From assembly GCF_003574965.1 (NCBI RefSeq), contig NZ_CP032317.1, positions 744,001 to 808,000 on the forward strand: a stretch of 64,000 nucleotides of DNA. The letters are read 5' to 3'. Below are positions 27,238 through 34,086 of this stretch, piece by piece. The notes under the pieces are model-generated. The model had not been told where the DNA came from and did no database searches. It saw only the letters and a program-made list of their open reading frames with translations. Position 1 is the stretch's first letter. Every line of letters begins with the position of its first letter. Position numbers and translations under genes: made by a program. Origin of the DNA: Hymenobacter oligotrophus (GTDB taxonomy: Bacteria; Bacteroidota; Bacteroidia; Cytophagales; Hymenobacteraceae).

Positions 27238-27726
27238 TTACTCCTCGCCGCGGCCGGGCGGCAGGCCGGGTACGGCATTGCCTTGGTTGCCCTGCACGCT
27301 CGGCACACCCATTTTCTTCTCGCGGGCTTTCTGGTACTTGTCGAACTGGGCAGCCGTGAGCACGTCCTTCAGCGCGGCCATGCGCGATTGGCCAATGTCT
27401 TCGATTATCACGTTGAGCTTGCGCAAGTCGGCGCGGTGCCGGATGCGGGCTTCCTCCACTTGCCGCACGCTGCGGATGTTTATCTGGCGCACTTTTTCTT
27501 CCTGCTGCGGGCTAAGGGCCAATGCTTGTTTCAGGCTTTGCGTAAGGCCGTTGGCTTGCGCTTCAATCTTGGCTTCGTCGGGCTTGGCGGCGGGAGCAGC
27601 GGTGCCGCGGGTTTTGGCGGTGGCATCGGCCGGTTTGGGCTTGGTGGCGGCCGTTTGGGCCCAGGCGGCGGGCGCGGTAGCCAGCAGCGCGGCGGTCAGC
27701 AAAATCGATTTCTTCGGGATGTTCAT
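27238..27726 (-). CDS. Secreted helical protein, Spy/CpxP-like
   Basis: 162 residues. A signal peptide (MNIPKKSILLTAALLATAPAAWA) is followed by an Ala/Lys/Pro-rich linker and then a charged helical domain: LKQALALSPQQEEKVRQINI, RADLRKLNVIIEDIGQSRMAALKDVLTAAQFDKYQKARE. The 'L..LT..Q...Y' layout resembles Spy/CpxP-type periplasmic proteins and the short DUF-type helical proteins common in Hymenobacter. The specific role is unknown. The ATG at 27724-27726 is chosen because it begins the signal peptide. Confidence 0.7.
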   Translation of the reverse strand: MNIPKKSILLTAALLATAPAAWAQTAATKPKPADATAKTRGTAAPAAKPDEAKIEAQANGLTQSLKQALALSPQQEEKVRQINIRSVRQVEEARIRHRADLRKLNVIIEDIGQSRMAALKDVLTAAQFDKYQKAREKKMGVPSVQGNQGNAVPGLPPGRGEE

Positions 27727-27908
27727 CTTGTTCGGTAGGCAAAGTGGCCAACGCATGGCGCAGGCGCTCGGCACTGCGAAAATAGCGTGCCAGAGTTCTA
27801 TTAGCAGCTGAACGCCGCACGCGCCGTAATTATTCCCGGGCCCGCGCAAGTTTGGCAATTGCCCTAGGTGCCTGTAACCTTTGGCGCCGGTTGGCAATAG
27901 AAGGAGGC

Positions 27909-28961
27909 ATGAAGCAACCATCCTCTCGCAATACGTGGCTAAAAGCCGTCGGCATAGGTGCCGCCGTGGCCGCCGCTGCCCTATGGGCCAACCGCCGCGG
28001 ATCATATGATTTGCGCGGCAAAGTAGTGCTGATTACGGGCGGCTCGCGCGGCCTTGGGCTGGTGCTGGCACGGCAGGCCGCCGCCGAAGGCGCCCGGGTG
28101 GCCATTTGCGCCCGCGACCCCGACGAGCTGGAGCGCGCCCGCAAAGAGCTGCTGGCCGAAGGCACCGAAATCCTGGCGTTGTCGCGCGACCTCAGCGACG
28201 AAACCGAGGTGCGCACCATGGTAGCCGAAGTGCGCAACGAACTGGGCCCTATTGATGTGCTCATCAATAACGCGGGCATCATCACGGGCGGCCCCTTGGA
28301 GCACATGGACGTGCGCGACTACCAGGAGTCGATGGACATCCACTTTTGGGCCGCGCTGCACGCCATGTACGCCGTGCTGCCCGACATGAAACGCCGCCGC
28401 GAGGGGCGCATCATCAACGTTGCCTCGGTGGGCGGCAAGGTAGCCGTGCCGCACCTGGCCCCGTATTGCGCCAGCAAGTTTGCGCTGGTGGGCTTGTCCG
28501 AAGGCTTTCGGGCCGAGTTGCTGCGCTACGGCGTATACGTTACCACCGTGTGCCCCGGCCTGATGCGCACCGGCTCGCCGCGCCAAGCCATCGTGAAGGG
28601 GCAGCACTTGCTCGAGTTTGCGTGGTTTATGGTGGCCGACTCGCTGCCGGTGCTCACCGTTAGCGCCGGCTACGCCGCCCGGCAAATCTGGAACGCCGCC
28701 CGCCGCGGCGATGCGGAGCTGATCCTGGGCATGCCGGCCAAACTCATTTCGTTGCTGCACGGCATTGCGCCCGGCACCGTAGCCAACGTGCTCAGCATGG
28801 CCAACCGCACCCTGCCCGGGCCCACCGGAGAGGAGGGCAACGAGCGGCGCCGCGGCTTCGAAAGCGAATCGGCCGTTACCCGCTCGTGGCTGACCACGCT
28901 CACGCGCAAAGCCGAGCGCGAAAACAACGAGCGCAACAACCACTCGCCGTACCCTGCCTAA
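27909..28961 (+). CDS. SDR family oxidoreductase with N-terminal membrane anchor
   Basis: 350 residues. A hydrophobic helix (about 12-28) precedes a classical SDR domain: VVLITGGSRGLGLVLARQ, INNAGIITGG, NVASVGG (Ser) and YCASKFAL (Tyr-x3-Lys). The CARDPDEL stretch, with Arg after the second strand, suggests NADP(H). After the core, a C-terminal extension of about 100 residues is longer than in ordinary SDRs and ends in a charged tail. The substrate is unknown. CCTAGG lies 2 bases after the stop (28964). Confidence 0.85.
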   Translation: MKQPSSRNTWLKAVGIGAAVAAAALWANRRGSYDLRGKVVLITGGSRGLGLVLARQAAAEGARVAICARDPDELERARKELLAEGTEILALSRDLSDETEVRTMVAEVRNELGPIDVLINNAGIITGGPLEHMDVRDYQESMDIHFWAALHAMYAVLPDMKRRREGRIINVASVGGKVAVPHLAPYCASKFALVGLSEGFRAELLRYGVYVTTVCPGLMRTGSPRQAIVKGQHLLEFAWFMVADSLPVLTVSAGYAARQIWNAARRGDAELILGMPAKLISLLHGIAPGTVANVLSMANRTLPGPTGEEGNERRRGFESESAVTRSWLTTLTRKAERENNERNNHSPYPA

Positions 28962-29039
28962 ACCCTAGGTGGGGCCGGCTTCGTAAAAAAAAGCCGGGCC
29001 GGCGTACCGAGCTATCGAAACTCTTCCCATCTTTACCGC

Positions 29040-29144
29040 ATGCACCTGTTCAGCCAGTCATACTATTATTATTACCCGACCTGCCAGCCCACCGGCTTCG
29101 GCAACGGTCGTGTATGTACGACGGCATCCGAGCAGACCTTGTAA
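29040..29144 (+). CDS. Tyrosine-codon leader peptide of phhA attenuator
   Basis: A 34-codon frame, ATG at 29040 and TAA at 29142-29144. Codons 8-12 are five consecutive tyrosine codons (TAC TAT TAT TAT TAC, 29061-29075), preceded by MHLFSQS and followed by PTCQPTGF. It lies between a CATCTTTA sequence (29028-29035, a weak match to the -7 consensus) and an intrinsic terminator at 29170, with phenylalanine 4-hydroxylase starting 88 bases after the leader stop. This is the arrangement of ribosome-mediated attenuation: stalling at tyrosine codons when charged tRNA-Tyr is scarce would favour read-through into the gene that makes tyrosine. Coding use is inferred. Confidence 0.7.
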   Translation: MHLFSQSYYYYYPTCQPTGFGNGRVCTTASEQTL

Positions 29145-29201
29145 CGTCTCCGCGAAACCGCTTCATACCGCCCCCGTCCGATAGCCGGACGGGGGCTTTT
29201 T
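29077..29201 (+). promoter_or_regulatory. Putative tyrosine-responsive transcription attenuator
   Basis: RNA elements seen after the tyrosine codons: stem CGACC-TGCC (29077-29085) with GGCA-AC-GGTCG (29100-29110); a small overlapping stem GTCGT/ACGAC (29107-29111 with 29118-29122); then the terminator stem at 29170-29196. A ribosome paused at 29061-29075 would mask the first stem. A GACGG/CCGTC pairing (29120-29124 with 29174-29178) could compete with the terminator, but it is only 5 bp, so the exact antiterminator is unresolved. Confidence 0.6.
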
Positions 29202-29206
29202 GTTTT
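29170..29206 (+). terminator. Leader terminator upstream of phenylalanine hydroxylase
   Basis: Perfect 11-bp GC-rich stem GCCCCCGTCCG / CGGACGGGGGC with a 5-base loop, followed by TTTTTGTTTTT. It lies 26 bases before the phhA ATG on the same strand and 26 bases after the leader stop codon, so it would block phhA unless bypassed. Confidence 0.88.
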
Positions 29207-29231
29207 TACCCCACTTCAAACCCTAGGTGCC

Positions 29232-29972
29232 ATGCAAGCCCTCCAACAACATTACGACCAGTACACCGCCGAAGACCGCCAAGTGTGGCAATTGCTCTTT
29301 GAGCGCCAGTTACAAGCCCTGCCCGGGCGCGCCGCCCCCGAGTTTATGGAAGGCCTGGCGCGCATTGGCTTCACGGCCGACCGCATCCCCGATTTTCGGC
29401 AGGTAAACCCGGTGCTGCGCCGCCTCACGGGCTGGGAGCTGGTGGCGGTGCCCGGCATCGTCGACGATGCCGTGTTCTTCGGGATGCTGGCTGCCAAGCA
29501 GTTTCCGGCCACCACGTGGTTGCGCAAGCTCTCGGAGCTCGATTACCTGGAAGAGCCCGACATGTTCCACGACGTGTTTGGCCACGTGCCGCTGCTTACC
29601 AACGCCGAGTTTTGCCGCTTTTTGCACCAGTTAGGCCACATTGGCCTGCGCCACGCCTCCGACCCAGCCGCCGTGGAGCTGCTGGCGCGCCTGTACTGGT
29701 TTACGGTTGAGTTCGGGCTGATTCGCGACGCGGGCAGCGGCGAGGCGCGCATTTACGGCGCGGGCATTTTGTCGTCGGCCGGCGAAACGCGCTACAGCCT
29801 CGGCGACGAGCCCACGCGCCTGCCTTTCGGCGTGGCAACCGTGCTCGATACCGCTTTTCGCAAAGACGAATTCCAGACCCAATACTTCGTGCTGGAGTCG
29901 CTCGATCAGCTGTACGCCACGCTGCCGCAGGTGCAGCAGCAGCTGCGCGAAGTCATTGTAGCGGAGTTGTAG
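29232..29972 (+). CDS. phhA: Phenylalanine 4-hydroxylase
   Basis: Tetrahydrobiopterin- or related-pterin-dependent iron enzyme converting phenylalanine to tyrosine. The 246-residue length fits bacterial enzymes of the catalytic-domain type without a regulatory ACT domain. Iron ligands are His113 and His118 in DMFHDVFGHVPLL and Glu160 in YWFTVEFGL. GILSSAGETRYSL and FRKDEFQTQYFVLES are also conserved. CCTAGG lies 4 bases before the ATG. A leader with five tyrosine codons and a terminator lies just upstream, and a CCTAGG-containing terminator just downstream, so the gene is a self-contained unit. Confidence 0.94.
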   Translation: MQALQQHYDQYTAEDRQVWQLLFERQLQALPGRAAPEFMEGLARIGFTADRIPDFRQVNPVLRRLTGWELVAVPGIVDDAVFFGMLAAKQFPATTWLRKLSELDYLEEPDMFHDVFGHVPLLTNAEFCRFLHQLGHIGLRHASDPAAVELLARLYWFTVEFGLIRDAGSGEARIYGAGILSSAGETRYSLGDEPTRLPFGVATVLDTAFRKDEFQTQYFVLESLDQLYATLPQVQQQLREVIVAEL

Positions 29973-30001
29973 TAGTCTGCCCGCCGCGGCGTAATCGTTC
30001 G

Positions 30002-30047
30002 CAACAAAAAGCCCCTAGGTGACCGAACACCTAGGGGCTTTTTGTTG
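30002..30047. terminator. Terminator formed by an inverted pair of CCTAGGTG
   Basis: Perfect 20-bp stem from CAACAAAAAGCCCCTAGGTG and its complement, loop ACCGAA, followed on the plus strand by CTTTTTGTTG. It ends phhA. Both arms contain the iterated word CCTAGGTG, as CCTAGGTG at 30014 and CACCTAGG at 30028. Confidence 0.92.
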
Positions 30048-30087
30048 TGGGTTGACACACGCGTTAAAATCGCCTGAAAAACAAAAA

Positions 30088-30112
30088 CGCCCGACCGCGG
30101 TGCGGTCGGGCG
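30088..30112 (-). terminator. Terminator of the 30156 lipoprotein gene
   Basis: Perfect 11-bp stem CGCCCGACCGC / GCGGTCGGGCG with loop GGT. On the minus strand it is followed by TTTTTGTTTTTC. A second small stem (CCCGTTGG / CCAACGGG, 30115-30135) lies just before it. Confidence 0.85.
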
Positions 30113-30155
30113 CCCCCGTTGGGTGGAGCCAACGGGACTTGGGAAATCGTTCGGC

Positions 30156-30656
30156 TTAGTGAGCGAAAGTGCTCACGTAAGTGGTAGCGTTGGCGCCTTC
30201 GCCTTCGGTTAGTTTCAGGCGGAGGGTGTTGGCCGATAGTTCTTCTACTGCAAACTTGCGCTCCGAATCACCTACCTTCACGGTGAGGGTCTTGGCGTCT
30301 TCGCTCAGGGTGTAAGAGCCAGACTTTTGCTGCTCTACCTGCGGGTTTGCTTTGGTGGCACCCTCGTCGAGCACGTAGCGGCCGTCGGTGGTGAACTGGG
30401 TGAGGTTGTCGCGCAGCGTGGATTTCATGTGCGCAAACATGCTTACGGTTACGGCCGCTTCAGCACCGGCCGGTGTCGATACGGTGGCAAGGTCCGTCAT
30501 TTGCCATTGTCCGGCTGCAAGTAATTGCTGCGGGGTCTGCTGCACCTGTGCTTCGGCTTTAGCGGTGGGCTGCGCTACTTCTTCCAACTCTTTCTCACAC
30601 GATGCCAGGCCAGTAAGGGCCAGCGCCAAGCTCAGGTAAACGGGCAGTTTCTTCAT
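30156..30656 (-). CDS. Lipocalin-like domain lipoprotein
   Basis: 166 residues. A lipoprotein signal (MKKLPVYLSLALALTGLASC, lipobox LASC) predicts membrane anchoring. The mature part has an early GQWQMTDLA motif and a strand-rich pattern (FTTDGRYVLDEG, SGSYTLSEDAKTLTVKVGD, LRLKLTEGE), as in the 'lipocalin-like' families frequent in Bacteroidota, which probably bind a small hydrophobic ligand. The ATG at 30654-30656 begins the signal. Upstream 30657-30954 is AT-rich and holds a palindrome TACAAT-TTTAT-ATTGTA (30854-30870), but no recognisable gene. Confidence 0.7.
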   Translation of the reverse strand: MKKLPVYLSLALALTGLASCEKELEEVAQPTAKAEAQVQQTPQQLLAAGQWQMTDLATVSTPAGAEAAVTVSMFAHMKSTLRDNLTQFTTDGRYVLDEGATKANPQVEQQKSGSYTLSEDAKTLTVKVGDSERKFAVEELSANTLRLKLTEGEGANATTYVSTFAH

Positions 30657-30891
30657 GAAAACAGGTAATGGGTTTGGTGAAGAAAAATGAGCAACTACAC
30701 TCAGGCTTTTTTGCATTCTATACACTTTCCAACTTCTCGCCTCAAGGGGTTTTGAGCACCCTTTGTCGCCGTTGACAATGCTAAACTAAAAAACGTTTTT
30801 CAGACTTTCGCGGAAAAAGTCAATAATTCAAACATTATGTTCGGAAAGTGCCATACAATTTTATATTGTACTTTATTACGTCCTTAAAATA

Positions 30892-30927
30892 CAAAAGCTG
30901 CCAGCGTAAAACGCTAAGCAGCTTTTG
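30892..30927 (-). terminator. Terminator of mutM
   Basis: Ten-bp outer stem CAAAAGCTGC / GCAGCTTTTG plus an inner AGCGT/ACGCT stem, 27 bases beyond the mutM stop on the minus strand; the strand continues TATTTTAAGG. Confidence 0.7.
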
Positions 30928-30954
30928 GTTAAAGGCGGTTTGTAAACTTGCGCC

Positions 30955-31770
30955 CTAGGTTTCTTTTTGGCACACGGGGCAGAAGTAGGTTGCCCGGCCG
31001 CCTACATACTTTTTTACTATTGTCGATTGGTCGGCCGGGCAGCGCTTATAATCGTCGGATTGGGGCACCGGGTAGGCGTCCCATTCGCGGGCATGTATGA
31101 TAAAAGAAAGAGGGAAGCGTTGGTAGCTGGCTTCGTGCTCGATGGCCGTGCGCAACACCAGCTGAATGGCCGCGTGCAAGCGGCTAACCTCGGCAGCGTT
31201 CAACGACGCCGCAATGCGCTCCGGATGAATGCCCGCCTGAAACAACACTTCGTCGACAATCCAATTGCCCAAGCCAGCGGCAAGGCGTTGGTCGAGCAGG
31301 GCGGGTTTCACCAGAGTTTTCCGGCGGCCCAACGCTGCTGTCAACTCTTCGGGGGAAAGGTCGAGGGCATCGGGCCCTAGGTGCTTTTCGCGTTGGTAGG
31401 CGGCCACGCTATCGGCCACCCGAATGCGGCCAAACTTGCGCGGATCGATGAATGCCACGCGCAGGCCGTCGGCCAGATGAAAGGCCACGCGCGTGAAGCG
31501 CGGCCGGTCGTGGTCGTCGCGGTAGGCGCCTACGTCTCCCGTCATGCCAAAATGCAACACCAGCACTTGCCCGGTCGAAAGCTCCAGAAAGCAGTTCTTG
31601 CCCAAGCGCTGCGTGGCCAACACGGTGGCGCCCACCAAGGCAGCGCGCAGCTCGGCTTCCTTGGTTACCAGCACGTGAGCATCGAGTACCTCCACGGCAG
31701 CAAGGCGCTGGCCCACCACGAGCGCATCGAGAAAACGGCGGTAGGTTTCGACTTCGGGTAATTCAGGCAT
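30955..31770 (-). CDS. mutM: Formamidopyrimidine-DNA glycosylase family protein (MutM/Fpg)
   Basis: 271-residue base-excision repair enzyme removing oxidised purines such as 8-oxoguanine and nicking the abasic site. The N-terminus MPELPEVETYRR gives catalytic Pro (after Met removal) and Glu; GKNCFLEL supplies the beta-lyase Lys region; DPRKFGRIRV and AGLGNWIVDEVLFQAGIHP are typical. The C-terminal zinc finger reads CPAD...CPVC, so the second of four usual cysteines is Asp. The TAG stop is embedded in CCTAGG (30954-30959). Nei-type specificity cannot be excluded. Confidence 0.88.
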   Translation of the reverse strand: MPELPEVETYRRFLDALVVGQRLAAVEVLDAHVLVTKEAELRAALVGATVLATQRLGKNCFLELSTGQVLVLHFGMTGDVGAYRDDHDRPRFTRVAFHLADGLRVAFIDPRKFGRIRVADSVAAYQREKHLGPDALDLSPEELTAALGRRKTLVKPALLDQRLAAGLGNWIVDEVLFQAGIHPERIAASLNAAEVSRLHAAIQLVLRTAIEHEASYQRFPLSFIIHAREWDAYPVPQSDDYKRCPADQSTIVKKYVGGRATYFCPVCQKET

Positions 31771-31870
31771 TTACAGCAAAGCGTAAAGATTAACCAACTG
31801 CAGCGGCGCGGCCCCGCCGCACAAGCTCGTCGGTACATAAACCCAGCCGTTGGCAGAACGTTCCGCAGTT

Positions 31871-31933
31871 AGTTGCCAGTTGCCAGTTATTGGTTGTTAG
31901 TTATCAGAGGATGACCAACTGGCAACTGGCAAC
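31871..31933. repeat. Inverted repeat between mutM and phzF-like gene
   Basis: An exact 17-base inverted repeat (GTTGCCAGTTGCCAGTT at 31872-31888 and its complement at 31917-31933), each arm itself a double GTTGCCA/TTGCCAG repeat. It is located just after the 3' end of the 31941 gene on the minus strand. No T-run, so it looks like a repeat element rather than a terminator. Confidence 0.7.
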
Positions 31934-31940
31934 CGACAAC

Positions 31941-32837
31941 TCACAGCTCTAACTGTCCCGCTACCAATACCGCCGCGGAGCCGCTTATCTGTACGGTTTC
32001 GATGGCTTCGCGGGGGCCCACCACGCGTACCTGCACGGTACCGGGGCGGTTCATCCAGTGGCCTTGTTCGGCCACAAACTCGGGGCCGGGCAGGTAATTG
32101 TGGTGCCAGAGGTACGCGGCCATAGCGCCGGTAGCCGAGCCCGTTACAGGGTCTTCGGTAATATCGGGCGGAGTGCCGAAGTGGCGCGCAAAGGTGCGGC
32201 CGGCCGGGGTAGCCCCGCCCAGGCAAAACAGGTGCGGGCTGAAAAAGTCGCTGCTGCTTCTGTACTTATTATAAGTGTTCGCATCAGGGGCTTGCGCGCG
32301 GCGAAGTGCTTCGTGGTTGCGCAGCAGTACCATGAGCTGCGGCGTGCCGGTGCTTACGGTTTGGATGGGCGCGCCGGGCAACACGTCGTCGGGCGTGAGG
32401 CCAAACAAGGGCATTACCGCGGCAGCATCGTGCACGGCCCCGAACACAGGGCGGCGCTGCGTCATGGTAACCTGCAGGGGCTGCGTAGGTGTGGGCGGCG
32501 TAATGTCAACGCCGATGGGGCCATCGCGCAGCTCAAATTGCATCGACACCGGGCCATTGGTTAGCGAAACCCGGCCGGCGTGCACCAGCGCAGCGGCCGT
32601 AGCAATGGTGGGGTGGCCCGCCAGGGGTATTTCTTCGGCCGGCGTAAAGTAGCGTACGGCTACCTCGGCCAGCGACGAGCGGCGCACAAACGCAGTTTCC
32701 GACTGGTTGAACTCACGCGCCAGCCGCTGCATGGTGTCGGCAGAAAGGTCGTCGGCATCGAGCACCACGGCGCAGGGGTTGCCGCCCATAGGCCGCGTGG
32801 TGAAAGCATCGACAAGCAAAAACGGATATGCGGGCAT
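31941..32837 (-). CDS. PhzF family isomerase-like protein
   Basis: 298-residue protein of the PhzF/diaminopimelate-epimerase fold. It begins MPAYPFLLVDAFTTRPMGGNPCAVVL, exactly the family start, followed by REFNQSETAFV (the catalytic Glu region), RYFTPAEEIPLAGHPTIATAAAL and EDPVTGSATGAMAAYLW. In phenazine producers PhzF isomerises a chorismate-derived acid, but most members, including those in Bacteroidota, have no known substrate and there are no phenazine genes here. The ATG at 32835-32837 is dictated by this N-terminus. Confidence 0.87.
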   Translation of the reverse strand: MPAYPFLLVDAFTTRPMGGNPCAVVLDADDLSADTMQRLAREFNQSETAFVRRSSLAEVAVRYFTPAEEIPLAGHPTIATAAALVHAGRVSLTNGPVSMQFELRDGPIGVDITPPTPTQPLQVTMTQRRPVFGAVHDAAAVMPLFGLTPDDVLPGAPIQTVSTGTPQLMVLLRNHEALRRAQAPDANTYNKYRSSSDFFSPHLFCLGGATPAGRTFARHFGTPPDITEDPVTGSATGAMAAYLWHHNYLPGPEFVAEQGHWMNRPGTVQVRVVGPREAIETVQISGSAAVLVAGQLEL

Positions 32838-32925
32838 GGTGAGGGCAGTTAGGGTAGGGCACAGCAATGATAAGCTTCGGGAAGCAAACCTAGGGGCGCG
32901 GGGCGTTGGCCGGGCCGCCAACAAA

Positions 32926-32956
32926 AAAGCCAGCCTCCTGAAAAGAAGCTGGCTTT
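32926..32956 (-). terminator. Terminator of the M48-like gene
   Basis: Nine-bp stem AAAGCCAGC / GCTGGCTTT with loop of 13 bases. On the minus strand it continues into TTTTTTGTTGG. It lies about 20 bases after the stop of the 32978 gene. Confidence 0.8.
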
Positions 32957-32977
32957 GAAAACGTTGGCTTAGCGCAC

Positions 32978-33865
32978 CTAGGAAGGATCGGTGAGGCGGC
33001 CAATTTGTTGGCCTTGGGGGTTGAAGATGCCGCCCTGCGCGCTCACATAGAGCATGCGCTGCTGCACATCCACCAACACGAAGGGGAAATCGGGGCTGGT
33101 GGAGCGTGTAAGGCGTCCCACAACGGCCGCCGTGCGCTCCTGCGAATCGAGCCGAACCACGTTGAGATTGCGGGTTACGTAAAGCGGGTCGTGGGGGCTG
33201 TTGCGGAAGGTAAGCTTGCCCAAGAAACCCGACGAGGCCGGTTGCACCACGGCTGGGCGCGGCGCGGCTGCCGCGCGGGTGGCTACGGCTACCGGCTGCG
33301 CCGAGGGTGCTGCCCCGCGTAGGCTGGCCATAATTTGCTGATTGGCCTGCTGCCAACCGCGCCCGATGGCCGTAAGGCGGGTGGGGCGGCCGGGGTGAGT
33401 GGGCGAGTCGTAGTCCTGGGCTACCATGGCCATGGCGGTTTGCGCTTCGGCCAGGCTGGCGCCCATCTTGCGCAGCACAAAACCCGAAAACTCATCGGCC
33501 TCCAGCTCGTCGGCGGGGTTGGAGCCGCCGGGCTTAAGGGTGTGGCCGTTGAGGTGGTGGCCCATTTCGTGGGCCAGTATGCTGATGCCGGCCCAGTCGG
33601 TGCGGCCCGCGCGGTTCACGGCGCCCACAAACTGAGGATTGTATAGCAGGAAGCGCTTGCCCCCGTACACCACGGCGGCGGCGTTTTCAACTTGGGTAGT
33701 GGCGCGCAACTCAAAGCGCGGCTTCAGGCCCACGACATCCGTGATTTCCCGCAGCACATCGCGCTGCGGGGCTGGCTGAGCAGCCATGGCCTGCCCGCCC
33801 GTAAGCAGGCTCCAGCCAAGGAGCACGCCCGAAATAAGGCGGCGAAAAATGCGGTTGTGGTTCAT
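32978..33865 (-). CDS. Secreted M48-like metallopeptidase
   Basis: 295 residues. A signal peptide (ending about GGQAMAAQ, residue 30) is followed by a gluzincin-like domain with HEMGH at residues 99-103 (ILAHEMGHHLNGH) and a downstream ELEADEFSGF, which supplies the third zinc ligand as in M48 peptidases. DYDSPTHPGRPTRLTAIGRGW resembles the usual TH/SHP region after the active site. The last 100 residues form a separate beta-rich tail. No membrane helix, so a periplasmic or secreted form. The TAG stop is inside CCTAGG (32977-32982). Confidence 0.82.
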   Translation of the reverse strand: MNHNRIFRRLISGVLLGWSLLTGGQAMAAQPAPQRDVLREITDVVGLKPRFELRATTQVENAAAVVYGGKRFLLYNPQFVGAVNRAGRTDWAGISILAHEMGHHLNGHTLKPGGSNPADELEADEFSGFVLRKMGASLAEAQTAMAMVAQDYDSPTHPGRPTRLTAIGRGWQQANQQIMASLRGAAPSAQPVAVATRAAAAPRPAVVQPASSGFLGKLTFRNSPHDPLYVTRNLNVVRLDSQERTAAVVGRLTRSTSPDFPFVLVDVQQRMLYVSAQGGIFNPQGQQIGRLTDPS

Positions 33866-34086
33866 GAAATAGTCCTTTAAGCCTTGGGCAGAGTAGTGCA
33901 ATTTTGCTGCCAGTTTTTAACCGCAGCGGCGTCGTGTAGTGCCTTGTTTATAACGCAGCAAGCCAGGTTTTTCGTTTGTTTCTGCTTAAAAAATTAAGCG
34001 TCGGAATTAAGCTGCCCGCGTAGCTGTTGGCTACCAATCGGAAACCTTGCTGGGGTATAATCCCGGACAAGTACAAAGCAGCACGT

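Noticed and set aside
27060-27811. Plus-strand frames of 99-231 codons starting in the inverted repeat
   Set aside because: They run through the MITE-like repeat, the terminator and antisense to the secreted helical protein, so they are artefacts.
31941-33356. A 471-residue version of the PhzF protein with a long N-terminal extension
   Set aside because: The extension overlaps the M48-like gene in another frame and lacks sense, while MPAYPFLLVDAFTT is the normal PhzF start.
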